A DNA stretch of 6,667 bases from assembly GCA_003485185.1 (NCBI GenBank), contig DNAS01000087.1, forward strand, positions 23,101-29,767, read 5' to 3'. Position numbers and translations under genes: made by a program. Below, piece by piece: positions 1 through 5,053 of this stretch. The notes under the pieces were generated by a model. That model was not told where the DNA came from. It was given only the letters and a program-made list of their open reading frames with translations, and did no database searches. The stretch's first letter is position 1. Each line of letters begins with the position of its first letter. The stretch is from Phycisphaerales bacterium. Its GTDB lineage: Bacteria > Planctomycetota > Phycisphaerae > SM23-33.

Positions 1-1144
1 CGCTCGCGCCGGGAGGGGATGCGAGAGAAATACTTGATGGGTCCGCCTGCCGCGATTTGGCCGGCGCTGGGCTTGTCACGCCTGCCCCGTTGGGGCCTGC
101 CCCATTGGGGGCGGAGCCCCGCGGGGCCGGGCCGCAGCTTCCTCGCCAGACCAACTCCGAATGCACCGTCACGTCGTGCGGCTCACAGGGGCTGCCTTCG
201 ATCCGCCGCCTCAGCCAGACCAGCGCCTCGCGGACCATCCGTTCCTCGCGGTTGTCCATGCTGCACAGGGCCGGCTCCATCTGGTTGCACCAGGGCAGGT
301 TGTCCTGGCCTATGATCGAGACGTCCCGCGGCACGCGGAAACCGGCCTCCAACAACGTCATCATGGCGCCCAAGGCCATCCAATCGTTGGTGAAAAGCAT
401 CGCCGTGGGCAACGGCTCGCCCGCGGCGAGATAACGCCTCGCGGCGATCACGCCGCCGCCAAGGTTCGGCTGGAGATTTTCGAGCACCTGCCGCGGCGAC
501 AGCTCTATGCCGTGATCGGCTAGCGATTGCCGACAGTTCTGGTAGAACGCCTCCGTGGACGGGTAGCGACGGTCGCTGAGAACCACGCCAAAGCAACGGT
601 GCCCCAACTCGAAGAGCCGGTGAATCGCGGTTCGCACCGCCTGTTCGCGGTCGGGATTGACGCACACGCAACCGGTTTTCTCCGCGCGGCCTCCGACCAT
701 TGCCATCGGAATTTCATGCCGGTGCAGATATTCGATGATCGAGGAGTGTGGATCCCCCGCCAGCAGGACGCCATCCACCCGATTCTCGCGCACTACCGTC
801 GGAACGGCGACTGCGCGACGGCTGTCGTCGTTGCGGGAAACAAACTCCAAATGGACATGCCAGGACAGTTCGGCCGACGCGCGGGTGGCCAGGACGATCA
901 GTCGCTGCGACCAGTCCTCATCGGGATGGCCCGATTCGGAAGTGCCCACGAGCACAGCGATCGCGCCGGCTCGCTGTCGCCGCAGCGGCTGGGGACGATA
1001 CCCCATCTGCTTGGCCAGATCCTGGATGGCGTGTGCGCGGCGGTCGCTTACGCCGTTTTCGCCTGCCAACGCACGAGAGACGGTGCCTACGGACACTCCC
1101 ACCTTCCGAGCGATCTGCCGCAATGTCACCGACTCGTTGGCCAT
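1..1144 (-). CDS. LacI/GalR-family transcriptional regulator (partial, runs off left edge)
   Basis: One open minus-strand frame from the ATG at 1144 has no stop before the window edge and gives 381 residues. Residues 6-28 form a classic LacI helix-turn-helix (TLRQIARKVGVSVGTVSRALAG), followed by the usual GYRP at about 48-51. The hinge (PQPLRRQRAG) is short and lacks the usual pattern. Residues about 60-338 match the periplasmic-binding-protein-like ligand domain: GAIAVLVG, RVDGVLLAG, IPMAMVGG, HRLFELGHRCFGVV, PTAMLFTNDWMALGAM, VPRDVSIIGQDN and finally SELVWRGSCGP, where family members normally end. Family knowledge: these are dimeric, DNA-binding, effector-responsive regulators, usually of sugar metabolism; the effector here is unknown. 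Only a weak SD (GAGGGG, 1155-1160) precedes the ATG, but an in-frame stop upstream leaves no earlier start. Residues 341 onward are a low-complexity tail encoded by a GC-rich repeat. The true stop lies outside the window. Confidence 0.93.
   Translation of the reverse strand, partial: MANESVTLRQIARKVGVSVGTVSRALAGENGVSDRRAHAIQDLAKQMGYRPQPLRRQRAGAIAVLVGTSESGHPDEDWSQRLIVLATRASAELSWHVHLEFVSRNDDSRRAVAVPTVVRENRVDGVLLAGDPHSSIIEYLHRHEIPMAMVGGRAEKTGCVCVNPDREQAVRTAIHRLFELGHRCFGVVLSDRRYPSTEAFYQNCRQSLADHGIELSPRQVLENLQPNLGGGVIAARRYLAAGEPLPTAMLFTNDWMALGAMMTLLEAGFRVPRDVSIIGQDNLPWCNQMEPALCSMDNREERMVREALVWLRRRIEGSPCEPHDVTVHSELVWRGSCGPAPRGSAPNGAGPNGAGVTSPAPAKSRQADPSSISLASPPGAS
81..128. repeat. GC-rich tandem/hairpin repeat inside the regulator's C-terminus
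   Basis: A 15-base unit CCTGCCCCRTTGGGG occurs twice head to tail (81-95 and 96-110) with one difference. Each unit holds a CCCC-GGGG mini-hairpin, and a third hairpin (GCCCCGCGGGGC, 116-127) follows. Read on the minus strand it encodes PRGSAPNGAGPNGAG, just after the conserved end of the LacI domain. It looks like an intergenic-type repeat that has been incorporated into the reading frame. Confidence 0.6.
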
Positions 1145-1214
1145 GCCGTTTCGGCCCCTCTGACGCAGATGGCGGTTTCAATTGGCCTGAAGAAAGCTAT
1201 GCCACGTTCCCCAT

Positions 1215-1243
1215 AGACTAAACTGTTGCGCAACGTTTGTCAA
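1215..1243 (-). promoter_or_regulatory. lacI-family gene promoter with embedded operator palindrome
   Basis: On the minus strand a perfect -35 TTGACA (1238-1243) is followed after 17 bases by TAGTCT (1215-1220), a poor -10; TTTAGT with shorter spacing is an alternative. The spacer contains the perfect 10-base palindrome GTTGCGCAAC (1225-1234), centred on CG as in LacI-family operators. A repressor bound there would block RNA polymerase, so autoregulation by the adjacent gene is inferred. The leader to the ATG would be roughly 65 bases. Confidence 0.6.
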
Positions 1244-1331
1244 CCACTAATTGCTCAAACTGAGGGATTTTCTCAACGGCTTTTCCGGGGTGGGATTCCC
1301 TCCAGCGCGGACACTGGGCGCGACGATATAC

Positions 1332-1362
1332 GGAATAGGTCGAGTATTCCATAACTCGTTAT
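1332..1362. promoter_or_regulatory. Two adjacent palindromes, possible regulator binding sites
   Basis: GGAATA (1332-1337) and TATTCC (1345-1350) are perfect inverted arms around a 7-base loop. They are directly followed by ATAACTCGTTAT (1351-1362), with perfect 5-base arms around TC. The pair is AT-richer than its surroundings and lies about 90 bases beyond the regulator promoter. A binding role is inferred only from symmetry and position. Confidence 0.3.
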
Positions 1363-1380
1363 CGCACAGGCAGGTGCGCC

Positions 1381-1650
1381 ATGATGCGACCGCAAGCCTT
1401 GATGGAAGCCGTATCGGCCATCATCTTGGGCCTATCGGACATGAGCAAGCCGCTGGCCAAGAAGAATGGACTATCTGGCCACGGTCCGCGACGGCAGCAC
1501 CGGCGAGTTGGTTAGCGGCTACTGGTTGGTGGAAATTGTACGCCTCGGTGTCGCGTATCCGAAGTCGTCCACCGACCCGTCGTACTCGACCAGCAGATAG
1601 CCCCAGTAATAGGCGTCGAGCCGGTCAGCGGCATCTGGAGGTCGATCTCC
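1381..1650. pseudogene. Decayed coding fragments of unknown origin
   Basis: This stretch has no intact gene but holds short pieces with coding-like codon use. On the plus strand, 1381-1515 encodes a 44-residue peptide starting MMRPQALMEAVSAIILGLSD. A shifted plus frame, 1466-1600, reads MDYLATVRDGSTGELVSGYW before a stop. On the minus strand, about 1530-1650 reads DRLDAYYWGYLLVEYDGSVD with GC-rich third positions. None is recognised. Strand switching and frame changes over 250 bases suggest deletion or rearrangement debris between the regulator and the DUF2924 cassette; a genuine small gene is not excluded. Confidence 0.3.
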
Positions 1651-2083
1651 CCGGAGGCTGTTCGGAGCAAAGGTAGTCACGGCCCCCGTAGAGCTCGCCC
1701 TCATACTCGAAGCCGTCGGGCGTAACGATGACCTCGATCTTCCGCCCTTTGTAGTGCCGGGTGATCGCGCTGCCTGGCGCGGGCAGGCGCGGGTCCCTGT
1801 CGCCGGTGGTCCGTCCGGCCTCCGACCCGCGCCGCCGCGCCTCGGCGTCCCCTCGCGGCGGCATCAGCCGCACGTCGGAGTCGTTGGCCAGTTCCGTCGC
1901 CCGCCGCCGGGCGCGTTCGGAGAGGTCGCCCTCGGCGTTGGCCTGGAGCCGCCAGGCGATCTTGCGGATCAGGTACGCCCTGTGCCGCGTCCGCACCGGC
2001 TGGCCGAACAGCCCGGCGTACCGCTCGGCCAGTTCGCCCGTGCTCATGCGCCCCATCGTCGCCAGTTCATGCTGGATGTTCAT
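1625..2083 (-). CDS. DUF2924 family protein, C-terminus apparently frameshifted
   Basis: A 152-residue product from the ATG at 2083, chosen because AAGGA (2093-2097) lies 9 bases upstream and the ATG overlaps the preceding gene's stop. The N-terminal part (ELATMGRMSTGELAERYAGL, FGQPVRTRHRAYLIRKIAWR, then LSERARRRATELAN) and the C-terminal RLPAPGSAITRHYKGRKIEV with DGFEYEGELYG match my knowledge of DUF2924, a short family of unknown biochemical function often found beside site-specific recombinases in mobile or phage-like DNA. The expected ending (a segment like SLSAIAREITGTHWNG...FFG) is absent. After ELYGG the frame reads an unrelated tail and stops at 1625. A one-base change in the five-C tract at 1683-1687 would join another open frame (ELYGAVTTFA...). 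It is probably co-transcribed with the small gene upstream. The family call is firm; whether the protein still works is doubtful. Confidence 0.75.
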   Translation of the reverse strand: MNIQHELATMGRMSTGELAERYAGLFGQPVRTRHRAYLIRKIAWRLQANAEGDLSERARRRATELANDSDVRLMPPRGDAEARRRGSEAGRTTGDRDPRLPAPGSAITRHYKGRKIEVIVTPDGFEYEGELYGGRDYLCSEQPPGRSTSRCR

Positions 2084-2244
2084 GGCTCCGCGTCCTTTCT
2101 CCGGTGCTCTCCGGGCGTTAACCGCCCGCACCGGCGGGCACACTGAGCCTCGACCTGCCGCAGGACGCCCGGCGCCAGGATGACCGCCACATCCCTGCGG
2201 TGCCTGGCGGCGGCGACTTCATCCGTACCGTCGTGTTCGCGCAT
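2080..2244 (-). CDS. Small conserved-type protein upstream of DUF2924
   Basis: A 54-residue product from the ATG at 2244, which has GGGAG (2254-2258) 9 bases upstream. Its TGA overlaps the next gene's ATG (ATGA), a hallmark of translational coupling, and this is the main evidence that both frames are real. The core ARHRRDVAVILAPGVLRQVEAQ is a predicted amphipathic helix resembling the small ORFs (R-R-x-I-A-x-I-L-A-x-G-x-L-R pattern) that I recall directly upstream of DUF2924 genes in recombinase cassettes. Two cysteines (CARRC) are present but form no complete zinc site. No signal peptide or membrane segment is visible. The function is unknown; a regulatory or accessory role for a recombinase module is inference from context. 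An upstream extension of the frame toward 2379 is possible but has no better start. Confidence 0.6.
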   Translation of the reverse strand: MREHDGTDEVAAARHRRDVAVILAPGVLRQVEAQCARRCGRLTPGEHRRKDAEP

Positions 2245-2337
2245 CGGCCTCGTCTCCCAACGGACATCGAACGATGCCCCTATCCGGTTATCTATGCCGT
2301 GGAGAGACAGAGTTGTCCGAAGGGCGACCCCGGCACC

Positions 2338-2366
2338 TTGCGCCCGCTCGACGACGTCGGTACAAT
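2338..2366 (+). promoter_or_regulatory. Putative promoter of the three-gene operon
   Basis: TACAAT (2361-2366) is a good -10, and TTGCGC (2338-2343), a weak -35, lies 17 bases upstream. The start codon is 28 bases beyond the -10, giving a short leader. An 8-base palindrome CGACGTCG (2352-2359) sits in the spacer and could be an operator or chance in GC-rich DNA. The 149-base region is shared with the divergent DUF2924 cassette. Confidence 0.45.
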
Positions 2367-2393
2367 GCCCGGCGACCAAGCGGAGAACGTCGC

Positions 2394-2942
2394 ATGGGAA
2401 ATCAGAACCAGCGCGGTTGGGCGCCGATCCCCGGCAACCAGCGCATCTATGAACTGGAAGTGTGCATCATAGGCGGCCCCGTCACCGAGGCGTTCGCCAA
2501 GGTCAACCCCGTGGTCTCGCGGACGATCCAGATTCGCGGCGACCAGACGCTGGCGAAGCTGCACGAGGCGATCTTTGACGCCTTCGGCCGCGATGACGAG
2601 CACATGTACGAGTTCCAGGTCGGCGGCAGGGGCCCGATGGATCGCAAGGCCAAGCGGTACGTCCTGCCGATGGGCGACGACGCGTTTGACGACCAGAAGC
2701 CGGCCGGCATCGTCACTCGGACGACGGTCGACGCCCTGGGCCTGAAGAAGGGCCAGGCGTTCGGCTACTGGTTCGACTTCGGTGATGACTGGTGGCACCA
2801 GATCAATGTCATCGCCGTCCACGACGGCCCGGGCAGCGGCAAGTACCCCCGCGTGACGGCTCGGCTCGGCGACAATCCTCCCCAGTACCCGGACTATGAC
2901 GATGAGGACGGCGAGGAAGACGATAGTGACGACGAGGATTGA
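2394..2942 (+). CDS. Plasmid pRiA4b ORF-3-like / IS1096 passenger TnpR family protein
   Basis: A 182-residue product. The ATG at 2394 is chosen over an upstream in-frame ATG at 2274 because GGAGA (2382-2386) is 7 bases away and the family core starts soon after. Residues 18-50 (IYELEVCIIGG...RTIQIRGDQTLAKLHEAI) and 60-80 (FDAFGRDDEHMYEFQVGG) fit the first half of the pRiA4b ORF-3 fold. Residues 124-139 (GYWFDFGDDWWHQINV) are its diagnostic aromatic/DFGD-W-H motif. The last 16 residues are nearly all Asp/Glu (DYDDEDGEEDDSDDED), suggesting a flexible acidic tail. The biochemical role of the family is not established despite the TnpR label; it has no resolvase catalytic motif here. It is first of three tightly spaced genes, with 30 bases to the next. 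Cytosolic, with no signal peptide. Confidence 0.9.
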   Translation: MGNQNQRGWAPIPGNQRIYELEVCIIGGPVTEAFAKVNPVVSRTIQIRGDQTLAKLHEAIFDAFGRDDEHMYEFQVGGRGPMDRKAKRYVLPMGDDAFDDQKPAGIVTRTTVDALGLKKGQAFGYWFDFGDDWWHQINVIAVHDGPGSGKYPRVTARLGDNPPQYPDYDDEDGEEDDSDDED

Positions 2943-2972
2943 AGCGGTGCAGATTCCCGGCGCGGAGAGATC

Positions 2973-3734
2973 ATGGAAGATCACCAGGACATTCTGGCTC
3001 GCTACAAGCGTATGCGAGTGGCCAGCCGCGAGATGAACAATGCCTTGCTGGAGCATTGCAGGCCCTCCGTCAAGGAGGCGGCGAAGGACCTGGGCGTGTG
3101 GGTCAAGGGGACCGTCGTCATGGACATCGACGAGATGCCCGTGCTGATGGACCACGCCATTCATCACCGCCCCAAAGGGGGCCGCAACGTCGTGGAACGG
3201 TACGCCGCCGAGCATCCAGCCGCGCCGGGCTCGGATTCGGAGACCGTCCTGGCGGCGATGGGGCAGGCGTTCTTCTCGCTCTTCCAGGTCAGCGGCGTGG
3301 TCGAGGGCATCGGCGTCCGCGTCACGGACATCCTCCGCGACCGGGAGCATCTCTTGGCCGATGTGAGCCTCAGCCAGTCGGCCGCCGAGGGCGTGGTGCT
3401 GGCCTCAAGGGGGCTTCCCTTCGAGGGCTTCATCATGACCACCGGGGCCGCCCTGCCGGTGAGCAAGGAAGTGCTGGAGTGGGTCGCGCGCAACCTCGAG
3501 GAGCGCGGTGCGTCGCATCAGGACATGCGTGATCTGCCGCCCGAGGCGTGGTCCCAGATGGAGACATCTGTGATGCGGGCCTGCCTGCAAAGCGACGGAG
3601 ATCAGCAGATCGAGTACCAGGACGTTCCAGGAAGCGGCATGACATCGCTCTCAAAGGATCCCGACCGCGTGGGTCGAAACGAGCCTTGCCCGTGCGGCAG
3701 CGGAAAGAAGTTCAAGAAGTGCTGCGGAGTGTAG
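2973..3734 (+). CDS. SEC-C motif-containing protein of unknown function
   Basis: A 253-residue product with GGAG (2964-2967) 5 bases before the ATG. The C-terminus (residues 233-253) is a textbook SEC-C motif, GRNEPCPCGSGKKFKKCC, with C239, C241, C250 and C251 as zinc ligands, the same motif that ends SecA and many nucleic-acid or proteostasis-linked proteins. Residues 1-215 form an unrecognised, mostly helical domain: YKRMRVASREMNNALLEHC near the start, then AMGQAFFSLFQVSGVVEGIG and VRVTDILRDREHLLADVSLS, the latter predicted as beta strands, and PFEGFIMTTGAALPV. A linker (about 216-232) joins it to the zinc motif. No signal peptide or membrane helix is seen. It lies 30 bases behind the pRiA4b-ORF3-like gene and 60 before the zinc-ribbon gene. 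SEC-C presence is certain; any adaptor role is inference. Confidence 0.88.
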   Translation: MEDHQDILARYKRMRVASREMNNALLEHCRPSVKEAAKDLGVWVKGTVVMDIDEMPVLMDHAIHHRPKGGRNVVERYAAEHPAAPGSDSETVLAAMGQAFFSLFQVSGVVEGIGVRVTDILRDREHLLADVSLSQSAAEGVVLASRGLPFEGFIMTTGAALPVSKEVLEWVARNLEERGASHQDMRDLPPEAWSQMETSVMRACLQSDGDQQIEYQDVPGSGMTSLSKDPDRVGRNEPCPCGSGKKFKKCCGV

Positions 3735-3765
3735 CGGCGGCTTCCGCTGTCCCGCTGATCGGCCG

Positions 3766-3780
3766 CGGCGAAGGTCGCCG
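3766..3780 (+). promoter_or_regulatory. Hairpin abutting the SD of the zinc-ribbon gene
   Basis: CGGCGA (3766-3771) and TCGCCG (3775-3780) are perfect 6-base arms around AGG and end one base before the AAGGAG SD at 3781-3786. In mRNA this stem could tune ribosome access or protect the message. There is no T-tract, so it is not a terminator. Chance is possible in such GC-rich DNA. Confidence 0.3.
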
Positions 3781-3794
3781 AAGGAGAATCTCAC

Positions 3795-4244
3795 TTGGGC
3801 CACTACTGCTGGGTCTGCGGGCGCACGAGAGCCAACGAAAGGTTCTCCGGCAAGGGCCATGCGAGGCACATCTGCAGGGATTGTGCTCGGCTGCCCAAGG
3901 AAGAGCGGGACCGTGCGCAGGCCCTCATCGACATCGAACGCTTCCTGCGTCAAAGCAACATCTCCGCCGGCAACGTCGCGCGCCTGAAGCGCCTGTGCGG
4001 CTCGTCCAGCGAGGAAGTGCGCCGCAAGGCTGCCCTGGTCCTGGAGGTGGCGCTGGCCAAGCCCGGCAAGCGCAGGCGATGGGGGTTCCTGGCACGGACC
4101 CACCCGTCGCTGCTCGACCGCCTCAGGGAGGAAGGGTTGCTTCCGGATTACGCGCTGTCGCCCTGGCAAGCGGGGCCGAAACATGCGGACGGTTCCACCT
4201 ATGCCGACGATGGCAGAGACGAGGGAGGCAAGGAACCCTTCTGA
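3795..4244 (+). CDS. Small zinc-ribbon protein of unknown function
   Basis: A 149-residue product. The start is TTG at 3795, supported by a near-perfect SD AAGGAGA (3781-3787) 7 bases upstream and by the zinc ribbon beginning at residue 5. The N-terminus reads HYCWVCGRTRANERFSGKGH then ARHICRDC: C5, C8, C27 and C30 make a treble-clef or ribbon-type zinc site, with basic residues and His22/His25 between the knuckles. A helical middle follows (KEERDRAQALIDIERFLRQS, NVARLKRLCGSSSEEVRRKA, ALVLEVALAKPGKRRRWGFL), resembling a small HEAT-like or two-helix unit, then a basic KRRRW patch and a polar tail. The basic character and zinc site suggest nucleic-acid or ribosome contact, but this is inference. 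Similar small proteins exist as hypotheticals. It is last in a three-gene plus-strand run and faces a convergent gene 49 bases away. Confidence 0.82.
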   Translation: MGHYCWVCGRTRANERFSGKGHARHICRDCARLPKEERDRAQALIDIERFLRQSNISAGNVARLKRLCGSSSEEVRRKAALVLEVALAKPGKRRRWGFLARTHPSLLDRLREEGLLPDYALSPWQAGPKHADGSTYADDGRDEGGKEPF

Positions 4245-4293
4245 CGTGCCGTTGGCGCCGCCAGCCAGAAGCAGGCGACATCCACCAGGATTG

Positions 4294-4722
4294 TCAACCG
4301 GTCACATGCTTCTCCATTGGCTGCGCATCTTCCGGCGGCTCCGGACAGATGCGGATGATCAGGATGTCTTCCGCGGTCCCCTTGAGCTTACCCGCAATCG
4401 AGATGCAGGGCCTGGGCAGGTCGTCCATGATGTTCACTGCGTTGTCGAATTCCCACTCCTCGATCTCGTCGTAAATCTCGGACACGGCCTCGTGCAAGGC
4501 TTCCAGGTCGACGCGGAAGCCGTGGTAGACCGTTTCCCCGTCGTGCTTGCCGCCGAGCAGCTCGACAAGCGCCGGAAATACGCGGACCTCGAATACCGGG
4601 CTGTCCTTGCCGTCCGGCCAGCGTCCCGTGGACTGAAACCCGGTCATCGCATCCCGAAACGCCGGGCAGACGACATCCAGGATTTCGTTCAGTAGTTGGC
4701 CAGCTCTTTCATCGCTGAACAT
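4294..4722 (-). CDS. Hypothetical protein, acidic, no recognised domain
   Basis: A 142-residue product from the ATG at 4722, chosen because GGAGA (4730-4734) lies 7 bases upstream, as for the other genes here. The frame stays open to an ATG at 4854 (186 residues), but that ATG has no SD and the added 44 residues are Arg/Ala-rich like non-coding translation, so the long form is possible but less likely. The protein begins MFSDERAGQLLNEILDVVCP. It then has FEVRVFPALVELL and VYHGFRVDLEALHEAVSEIY, an acidic helix (DEIEEWEFDNAVNIMDDLP), a predicted strand pair (CISIAGKLKG, DILIIRICPEPP) and a short polar end. No catalytic motif, signal peptide or membrane helix is visible. The alternating helix/strand pattern suggests a compact alpha/beta fold. 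It converges on the zinc-ribbon gene. The function is unknown; immunity-protein-like size and acidity are noted but not evidence of one. Confidence 0.72.
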   Translation of the reverse strand: MFSDERAGQLLNEILDVVCPAFRDAMTGFQSTGRWPDGKDSPVFEVRVFPALVELLGGKHDGETVYHGFRVDLEALHEAVSEIYDEIEEWEFDNAVNIMDDLPRPCISIAGKLKGTAEDILIIRICPEPPEDAQPMEKHVTG

Positions 4723-5007
4723 CACATGCTCTCCGTGTGGCTCGATGCGGAACGGCAAAGACCGCTTTAGCCCTTGTTCTTCGGCCGCCTTGGGGCCTGC
4801 GCGAGGCCTTCGTCTGAGATCGCCGATGAGCCAATTGAGCCGTTCTTGAGCCATTTTCCATCTCGTCCGCCCTGGCCGTATCGCTGGGAATGGTAACCAG
4901 GATGATGCATGGCGTCAAACACACACAGAGCCGGCGGGCCCGGTTGCGCCGTTGTTGACTGCGAATTGCTGAGAAGGAAAGGTCCTCCGCCGAACAGGCG
5001 CGCCTCA

Positions 5008-5028
5008 GCGGCCGGCCCAGCCGGTCGC
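5008..5028 (-). terminator. GC-rich hairpin downstream of the transposase gene
   Basis: GCGGCCGGC (5008-5016) and GCCGGTCGC (5020-5028) are inverted arms with one mismatch (8 of 9) around CCA, starting about 26 bases past the transposase stop codon. No T-tract follows on the minus strand, so Rho-independent termination is uncertain; it could equally mark the element's end region or stabilise the 3' end of the mRNA. Confidence 0.25.
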
Positions 5029-5053
5029 ACGAAGCACGGACTGCTCGCGTCCG

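Noticed and set aside
183..671. Long minus-strand open frame overlapping the regulator
   Set aside because: It is a shifted-frame shadow of the LacI-family gene, which has clear domain motifs; this frame is Arg/Pro-rich with no motif.
527..1216. Plus-strand open frame of about 229 codons
   Set aside because: Antisense to the LacI-family gene; its composition and lack of any motif fit a shadow of a GC-rich gene.
2292..3350. 352-codon minus-strand open frame
   Set aside because: Antisense to the pRiA4b-ORF3-like and SEC-C genes, both of which have diagnostic motifs and SD sites; runs across their intergenic gap.
4245..4293. Possible terminator between convergent genes (TGGCGCCGCCA)
   Set aside because: The hairpin would need a one-base loop and has no T-tract on either strand.
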